Below, piece by piece: positions 28,301-34,900 of a stretch of DNA of 64,000 bases. Every line of letters starts with the position of its first letter. Positions within the stretch are counted from its first letter, which is position 1. Under the pieces are notes generated by a model. The model ran no database searches, had not been told where the DNA came from, and was given only the letters and a program-made list of their open reading frames with translations. The translations under genes were made by a program, and so were the position numbers. Source of the stretch: Flammeovirga pectinis. Lineage in GTDB: Bacteria > Bacteroidota > Bacteroidia > Cytophagales > Flammeovirgaceae. Where the stretch lies: NCBI RefSeq assembly GCF_003970675.1, contig NZ_CP034563.1, positions 496,001-560,000 on the forward strand, given 5' to 3'.

Positions 28301-31300
28301 TAGTTGTATATACCGTGACTTCTATTCCAGAGAATACACCAGAACATATGCCAGTATATGCAATTGGTACAATGAATGAACTGGATTACACCAATCAAGA
28401 CTACCCCTTAAGAAAGGTAGATGGAGGAACATCTTATGAACTAGTAGTAGAAAAAGAACTTGGAGAAGTAGATTTTACATTTGTCTTAAAAAACCATGAA
28501 GACTTTTCTGAAGTAATAGCAAATGGAGATTTTGTTACAAGAACTATTGACACCACCACTGATTCTGAGGTAACTTTAGCTCCAATTATTGGTTGGAATA
28601 TGGTTCCTGAATTAGCGAATATCTGTGCAAGTGCAATAGAGCTTACAGCAGAAGGTGATTATATAGTAGGTACAGCTCCTCAGTGGTATTCTTTTACAGC
28701 TACAGAAGATATGCAATTGTCTTTAAGTAGTCTAGATGCTAGATATATAACTGGTGGTGCTGAATTGAAAATTTATAATGATTGTGATGGGACACTTTTA
28801 AGAAGAGAGTATAATTATTATAGTGAACTATCCGTAGATTATAATTTAAAACAAGGTGAAACAATATATTTGCAATGGGATAGCAATTATACTACTAATG
28901 CAAATAATTTTAAATGGAATTTATCTACACGAGCAACCAAGACATATTTAGTTAACGTAATACCGGAGAGTACACCAGAGAATATGTCAATTTATGCTAT
29001 TGGGTCAATGAATAATTATGATTATTCTAATCAGGATTATGAGCTTATTTATAATGATGTAATTAATAAGTATGAGCTTATTTTTCCAGAAGAATTAGAT
29101 ACTGTACGTTTTCATTTTGTTTTAAAAAATTATGAAGAATTTAGAGAAGTAAACAATGAGGGTGATACCATTTCTAGATTTGTAGATATAGCAAATACAA
29201 CAACGAATACACAAATTGAAGATATTATCTCTTGGGGTAATATTCCTCAACTAGCGTATACTTGTACCGAGAGTTTAGAAATTACAGCTGATACATTGAT
29301 TGCAGGTGGAATTCCAACTTGGTATCATTATGAAGCCTCTACTAATCAAGTAATTACTTTATCGACTTTAGGTTTGACGTCTTTAGATACTAGAGTACGT
29401 ATTTATGATAATTGTGATGGAGAAGAATTAGCTTATAATGATGATGCCGAAAATACTGTACAAACAAAATTAGAGTATGCGTTATCTGAAGGCGATAATA
29501 TTAAGATAAAATGGGATCTTTGGGGTAATGGTGATAAACCATTTAAATGGTCTTTTGAAACTGTTGACATTGAGATTGAACATCAAACTTTAGACTCCCT
29601 AAATGTCCTTCTTAAGTCATATAGTCAATTGGAATTATTATCTGACCAAGAGTTACCTTTAAATTTTGAACTAATATCAGGTAATGCAACAGTAGTAGAT
29701 GATATTATAACTATTAATGAAGGAGGAGAGTTAACGTTAAGGTTATATAATGAAGGTGATCCTTATCATTATGCATTAGATACAACTGTAACAGTAACAA
29801 TAGATAAGTTAATTCAGAATTTTGATTTTACTGTTTTTGATGAGATCAGTACAACCGGTCTTTATCAATTAGAGAGTTACAATACAGAAGAAGCGTTATC
29901 ATTATCTTTAGAAGCAGTTTCTGATAATGCAGAGATTACAAATGATTCATTAAACATAACATCATCTGGAGAAGTACAGTTACGTATATTTAATGAAGGT
30001 GATGGAGTTTATCAACCATTTGATTCAACATATACTTTTACAGTAGATAAGTCAATTATAACATTTAATACGAGTTATTTTGAAGATATCGAAGAAGTAG
30101 GAAGTTACTTATTACCATCATTTATAAGTGATCAAGGAGTCTCGTTATCCTTAGAAGTAGTTTCAGGTTCGGCGCTTATAACAGGAGATTCTTTATTTAT
30201 TATTGAATCAGGAGCAGTTGAATTGAATGTTGTTTATGCAGGAGATACAGTTTATGAATCTTTTAGTAGAGGATATTCTTTATCTATAGCGAAGTCAGTG
30301 CTTACTTTTGATACGAGTTATTTTGAAGATATCGAAGAAGTAGGAAGTTACTTATTACCATCATTTATAAGTGATCAAGGAGTCGTGTTATCATTAGAAG
30401 TAGTTTCAGGTTCGGCGCTTATAACAGGAGATTCTTTATTTATTATTGAATTAGGGGCAGTTGAATTGAATGTTGTTTATGCAGGAGATACAGTTTATGA
30501 ATCTTTTAGTAGAGGATATTCTTTATCTATAGCGAAGTCAGTGCTTACTTTTGATACGAGTTATTTTGAAGATATCGAAGAAGTAGGAAGTTACTTATTA
30601 CCATCATTTATAAGTGATCAAGGAGTCGTGTTATCATTAGAAGTAGTTTCAGGTTCGGCGCTTATAACAGGAGATTCTTTATTTATTATTGAATCAGGAG
30701 CAGTTGAATTGAATGTTGTTTATGCAGGAGATACAGTTTATGAATCTTTTAGTAGAGGATATTCTTTATCTATAGCGAAGTCAGTGCTTACTTTTGATAC
30801 GAGTTATTTTGAAGATATCGAAGAAATAGGAAGTTACTTATTACCATCATTTATAAGTGATCAAGGAGTCGTGTTATCATTAGAAGTAGTTTCAGGTTCG
30901 GCGCTTATAACAGGAGATTCTTTATTTATTATTGAATCAGGAGCAGTTGAATTGAATGTTGTTTATGCAGGAGATACAGTTTATGAATCTTTTAGTAGAG
31001 GATATTCTTTATCTATAGCGAAGTCAGTGCTTACTTTTGATACGAGTTATTTTGAAGATATCGAAGAAGTAGGAAGTTACTTATTACCATCATTTATAAG
31101 TGATCAAGGTATAGCATTATCATTAGAAATAGTTTCAGGTGCTGCTATAATTGAAGAAGATTCATTGAAAGTGATTTCATCTGGAGAAGTAGAACTAAGC
31201 TTAACTTATAAAGAGGATAATGTATATGAAGGATTTAGCAATTCATATATATTACAAATCAATGAAGTAATTCCAACTGGTTTAGAAAATGAATTATCAA

Positions 31301-31539
31301 AGTCTATTTCTATTTATCCTAACCCTGCAAATAAAGAGGTCTTTATTGAAGTACCCAACGTTCAAACTATAGGTTTAACTGTAGTTTCAACAACAGGTCA
31401 GTTAATTCATAAAGAGCAAGTATTAAAGGGGAACAATTATAGAAATGTATTAGATGTCTCTACTTTTAAAACAGGCGTTTATGTTTTAATTATTCAGACA
31501 GAAAAAGGAAATGGAATAAAACGTTTGATTGTGAAATAG
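25312..31539 (+). CDS. Giant T9SS-secreted LRR surface protein, paralog B
   Basis: About 2075 aa. I chose 25312 (MQTQNMLLHLLL) over an in-frame ATG at 25288 because the leader AAAGCTGACATA-ATG is shared with paralogs A and C, which lack the upstream ATG. Domain order is as in paralog A: signal peptide, PPC-like, Big/Ig-like, 13 LRRs starting again at residue 374, Ig-like, then CBM20-like domains alternating with PPC-like domains. It then gains an extra Ig-like unit (QNFDFTVFDEISTTG) and five tandem 81-aa repeats before the T9SS tail. Its LRR block lacks the HSNSLV units of A and C, and instead has repeated VDVPVELGN and LSRNSLESVP units. Patches elsewhere match A against C (LDAYKGSRITIYDG), so the family looks mosaic. 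Surface location is expected from the sorting domain; the ligand is unknown. Confidence 0.9.
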   Translation: MQTQNMLLHLLLIGLFFCLNFTTSLHAQNNSCETAIDVEFGDNNVPNTSSWYAFTVPTDMQRLTLSSLGKTTLDTYVEVYSECGGSRIFYNDNSDGGRQSYLDKDVSRYQGETLYIRWRLFYSSTEGNFDWTLGGTDINSKPYSHIVSIDDIVINYGVQLKIENNNNPIDSLHFMLVGEDNGVITLQNDSIIGLSVAGTQQVVGVIYDEYSVNRGQQEFTVTNQVDPSGKKTGVITNLEDIVINSFEDYELQGATNSSAEISYAIISGSEYASISGNVLTAEAYGEVEVEASIIENDEYTSSSVIFTVSISPYKNGILYEEYLALEALYNTTDGPNWNNNTNWLTDEPIEDWYGVTTSQVEDENSNTYLVVTQMSLSNNSLKGNLPSELGNLIHLTSLDLYNNSLVSVPLELGNLVNLTGLYLSSNSLLSIPLELGNLVNLTGLYLSSNSLVSIPVELGNLVNLTELNLSSNSLVSVPVELGNLVNLTNLSLNSNSLVSVPVELGNLLNLTSLSLSRNSLESVPVELGNLVNLTTLYLSSNSLVDVPVELGNLLNLTYLSLYNNSLVDVPVELGNLLNLTTLNLSYNSLESVPLELGNLLNLTYLSLYNNSLVDVPVELGNLLNLTYLNLSRNSLESVPLELGNLSNLTSLNLYNNSLESIPLELGNLLNLTYLNINYNRFTFKKLDLQKDFFTSISSFDYSPQNNILINRNQDVELLTTILTISDTAANNSYEWYKDGEVMPNETTSILTINYTENLDSEFYCKITNTDWPDLTLQSTTYTEKGELISLIVNNIPSNTPENTGIYAIGSFNNNNYRNQEFPLVYNTTNGHYALTVPKNLGTVEFRFALKNHEGFVETNIENEEVLRTLELIELTGEVIIDDISAWLSIPTLPNTCNESIPVFADSTNLFSSSPTYYSFIATEYSKITAATLDAYKGSRITIYDGCDGTILFNSRSYYGNTTGTLELIGGQEIIIKVSTYTPDNDYVFNWKLEATPLVVYTVTSIPENTPEHMPVYAIGTMNELDYTNQDYPLRKVDGGTSYELVVEKELGEVDFTFVLKNHEDFSEVIANGDFVTRTIDTTTDSEVTLAPIIGWNMVPELANICASAIELTAEGDYIVGTAPQWYSFTATEDMQLSLSSLDARYITGGAELKIYNDCDGTLLRREYNYYSELSVDYNLKQGETIYLQWDSNYTTNANNFKWNLSTRATKTYLVNVIPESTPENMSIYAIGSMNNYDYSNQDYELIYNDVINKYELIFPEELDTVRFHFVLKNYEEFREVNNEGDTISRFVDIANTTTNTQIEDIISWGNIPQLAYTCTESLEITADTLIAGGIPTWYHYEASTNQVITLSTLGLTSLDTRVRIYDNCDGEELAYNDDAENTVQTKLEYALSEGDNIKIKWDLWGNGDKPFKWSFETVDIEIEHQTLDSLNVLLKSYSQLELLSDQELPLNFELISGNATVVDDIITINEGGELTLRLYNEGDPYHYALDTTVTVTIDKLIQNFDFTVFDEISTTGLYQLESYNTEEALSLSLEAVSDNAEITNDSLNITSSGEVQLRIFNEGDGVYQPFDSTYTFTVDKSIITFNTSYFEDIEEVGSYLLPSFISDQGVSLSLEVVSGSALITGDSLFIIESGAVELNVVYAGDTVYESFSRGYSLSIAKSVLTFDTSYFEDIEEVGSYLLPSFISDQGVVLSLEVVSGSALITGDSLFIIELGAVELNVVYAGDTVYESFSRGYSLSIAKSVLTFDTSYFEDIEEVGSYLLPSFISDQGVVLSLEVVSGSALITGDSLFIIESGAVELNVVYAGDTVYESFSRGYSLSIAKSVLTFDTSYFEDIEEIGSYLLPSFISDQGVVLSLEVVSGSALITGDSLFIIESGAVELNVVYAGDTVYESFSRGYSLSIAKSVLTFDTSYFEDIEEVGSYLLPSFISDQGIALSLEIVSGAAIIEEDSLKVISSGEVELSLTYKEDNVYEGFSNSYILQINEVIPTGLENELSKSISIYPNPANKEVFIEVPNVQTIGLTVVSTTGQLIHKEQVLKGNNYRNVLDVSTFKTGVYVLIIQTEKGNGIKRLIVK
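26433..27340 (+). repeat. LRR-coding repeat block of paralog B (13 units of about 69 bp)
   Basis: Thirteen ELGN units; only the first is the 24-codon NLPSELGN form. VDVP units here carry the silent CCG proline codon, the same marker as the VDVP unit of paralog A, whereas most other units use CCA. YLSLYNNSLVDVP occurs twice (about 26983 and 27121). Confidence 0.9.
30052..31266 (+). repeat. Five tandem 243-bp repeats (81-aa Ig-like units) in paralog B
   Basis: The anchor ACGAGTTATTTTGAAGATAT recurs at 30070, 30313, 30556, 30799 and 31042, an exact 243-bp spacing, and the units are nearly identical at the DNA level. The pattern (K-S-V-L-T-F...G-V-V-L-S-L-E-V-V-S-G...Y-E-S-F) resembles MBG/Big-type Ig-like repeats. 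The last unit is the divergent terminal variant. Confidence 0.93.
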
Positions 31540-31566
31540 TTTATTCTGTTAGGTAAGTAATAGAAA

Positions 31567-31610
31567 TACCCCTCTTTTTAGGAAACTATCCGTAAAAGAG
31601 GGGTGTTTTA
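31567..31610 (+). terminator. Terminator of giant paralog B
   Basis: An 11-bp perfect stem (31568-31578 with 31594-31604) followed by a T-rich tract. It is homologous to the hairpin after paralog A, but one T insertion and one A/G change shorten the outer stem. Confidence 0.88.
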
Positions 31611-31874
31611 TTTTGTAATTCTATTTAAACGAAACATCAAAAATTAAGTTTTAACTGACTTTGCTATAATATTTAGAGTAATATAAAAGTACCCTTTATC
31701 ATGTATAATAAGTGTATATAAAAAAGTTATATTTAATATGAAAAGTTAAATAAAAACCATTTAAGGTTAAAAAAGTAGACTATTAAATAGAGCTTAATAC
31801 TAGGCCAAAGTAAAATTTAATTAATATTTGTAAAAATAATTAATATCATCTGTAAAATATTAAAATAGATTATG

Positions 31875-31920
31875 TAATTTTAAACGAGAAAACTAAAATT
31901 TTTTATTTAAAGCTGACATA
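31875..31920 (+). promoter_or_regulatory. Promoter-like region before giant paralog C
   Basis: TAATTTTA at 31875-31882 in the conserved TATGTAnTTT block, and leader AAAGCTGACATA before the ATG, nearly identical to the region before paralog A. Prediction rests on conservation. Confidence 0.4.
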
Positions 31921-34900
31921 ATGCAAACTAATTACAAGCTGTTACGCCTATTACTCATAGGTTTATTTTTCTGTGTAACTTTTACTACTGCGCTACACGC
32001 TCAAAACAATAGTTGTGAAACTGCTATTGATGTAGAGTTTGGTGACAATAATGCACCAAATACTCCCAACTGGTATGCATTTACAGTACCAACTGATATG
32101 CAACGTTTAACGTTATCAAGTTTAGGGAAAACCACACTAGATACTTATGTAGAAGTCTACTCGGAATGTGGAGGTTCAAGAATTTTTTATAATGATGATT
32201 CTGATGTTGGGCGTCAAAGTTATCTAGACAAAGATGTTTCACGCTATCAAGGAGAAACGTTGTATATAAGATGGCGTCTATTTAGTAGTAGTACAGAAGG
32301 AAATTTTGATTGGACATTAGGTGGTACAGATATAAATTCTAAACCCTACTCTCATATTGTTTCTATTGATGACATAGTCATTAATTATGGCGTGCAATTA
32401 AAAATAGAGAACAACAATAACCCAATAGATTCTTTACACTTTATGTTAGTGGGAGAAGATAATGGGGTTATTACATTGCAAAACGATAGTATTATTGGTT
32501 TATCTGTAGCAGGTACACAACAAGTAGTTGGTGTTATTTATGATGAATACAGTGTAAACCGAGGACAACAGGAATTTACTGTAACCAACCAAGTAGATCC
32601 ATCTGGTAAAAAGACGGGTGTGATAACTAATCTAGAAGATATTGTCATTCATTCATTTGAAGATTATGAACTACAAGGTGCTACTAATTCGTCTGCCGAA
32701 ATTTCATATGCAATAATAAGTGGTAGTGAATATGCATCAATATCAGGTAATGTATTAACAGCAGAAGCATATGGTGAAGTAGAGATTGAAGCTTCAATTA
32801 TAGAAAATGATGAATATACGGCATCATCAGTAATATTTACAGTAAGTATTTCTCCTTATAAAAATGGAATTTTATATGAGGAATACTTAGCCCTAGAGGC
32901 ATTATACAATACAACTGATGGTCCAAATTGGAATAATAATACCAATTGGCTCACAGATGAACCTATTGAAGACTGGTATGGTGTAACTACTTCTCAAGTA
33001 GAAGATGAAAATGGCACTACGCATTTAGTTGTAACTCAGATATCCTTTAGTAATAATTCTCTTAAAGGAAACCTTCCTTCTGAGTTAGGTAATTTAATAC
33101 ATCTTACAAGTTTAAATTTGTCATATAATTCTCTTGTAAGTGTTCCATTAGAGTTAGGTAATTTAGTAAATCTTACTGGATTATATTTGTCATCTAATTC
33201 TCTTGTAAGTATTCCAGTAGAGTTAGGCAATTTGGTAAATCTTACTGAATTAAATTTGTCATATAATTCTCTTGTAAGTGTTCCATTAGAGTTAGGTAAT
33301 TTAGTACATCTTATAAGTTTAGATTTGTCAAGAAATTCTCTTGAAAGTGTTCCAGTAGAGTTAGGCAATTTGGTAAATCTTACTGAATTAAATTTGTCAT
33401 ATAATTCTCTTGTAAGTGTTCCGGTAGAATTAGGCAATTTGTCAAATCTTACAAGTTTAATTTTGTCATCTAATTCTCTTGAAAGTGTTCCATTAGAGTT
33501 AGGTAATTTGTTAAATCTTACAAGTTTAAATTTGTCATATAATTCTCTTGAAAGTGTTCCAGTAGAGTTAGGCAATTTGTCAAATCTTACTTATTTAAGT
33601 TTGTATTCTAATTCTCTTTTAAGTGTTCCAGTAGAGTTGGGTAATTTGGTGAATCTTACTAATTTATATTTGCATTCTAATTCCCTTGTAAATGTTCCAG
33701 TAGAGTTGGGTAATTTAGTAAATCTTACTACATTATTTTTACATTCTAATTCTCTTGAGAGTGTTCCAGTGGAGTTAGGTAATTTAGTAAATCTTACTTA
33801 TTTAGATTTGTCATATACTTCTCTTTTAAGTGTTCCAGTAGAGTTGGGTAATTTAGTAAATCTTACTAGATTAAATTTGTCATCTAATTCTCTTGAAAGT
33901 ATTCCATTAGAGTTAGGTAATTTATTAAATCTTACTACTTTAGATATTGACTATAATAGATTCACTTTTGAAAAATTAGATCTCCAAAAAGATTTCTTTA
34001 CTAGTATTTCATCTTTTGATTATTCCCCTCAAAATAACATTCTAATCAATAGAAATCAAGATGTAGAGTTGTTAACAACAATCTTAACTATTCCAGATAC
34101 GGCAGCAAATAATAGCTATGAATGGTATAAAGATGGTGAAGTAATGCCTAACGAGACGACGTCAATATTAACAATTAACTATACCGAAAATTTAGATAGC
34201 GAATTTTACTGTAAAATTACAAACACAGATTGGCCAGATTTAACACTCCAATCAACTACTTATACAGAAAAAGGAGAATTAATTTCATTAATTGTAAATA
34301 ATATCCCTTCAAATACTCCAGAAAATACGGGTATATATGCAATTGGTAGTTTTAATAACAATAACTATCGTAATCAAGAATATCCGCTGGTTTATAATAC
34401 AACAAATGGACATTATGCTTTAACGGTACCTAAAAATTTAGGAACTGTAGAATTTAGGTTTGCCTTAAAAAACCATGAGGGGTTTGTAGAAACGAATATA
34501 GAAAATGAAGAGGTTCTAAGAACTTTAGAGTTAACAGAATTATCTGGTGAAGTAATTATAGACGATATATCAGCTTGGTTATCTATACCTACATTGCCCA
34601 ATACATGTAATGAAAGTATTCCCGTTTTTGCAGACAGTACCAACCTTTTCAGTAGTTCGCCTACATATTATTCTTTTATAGCGACAGAATATTCTAAAAT
34701 AACTGTCGCTACCTTAGATGCAGATAAAGGAAGTAGTATAACTATTTATGATGGTTGTGATGGCACTATTTTATTTAATCGTAGAAACTATTATGAAAAT
34801 ACTACTGGTACACTTGAACTTATAGGAGGTCAAGAAATAATAATTAAAGTTTCTAATTATACTCCAGATAGGAATTCTGTTTTTAATTGGAAATTAGAGG

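Larger units (their letters stand above)
31540..31920. other. Spacer between giant paralogs B and C
   Basis: No gene. The first ~215 bp match the spacer after paralog A. About 60 bp not found in the A-B spacer follow (near 31757-31815), then an AT-rich tract and the promoter-like block of paralog C. Confidence 0.7.
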
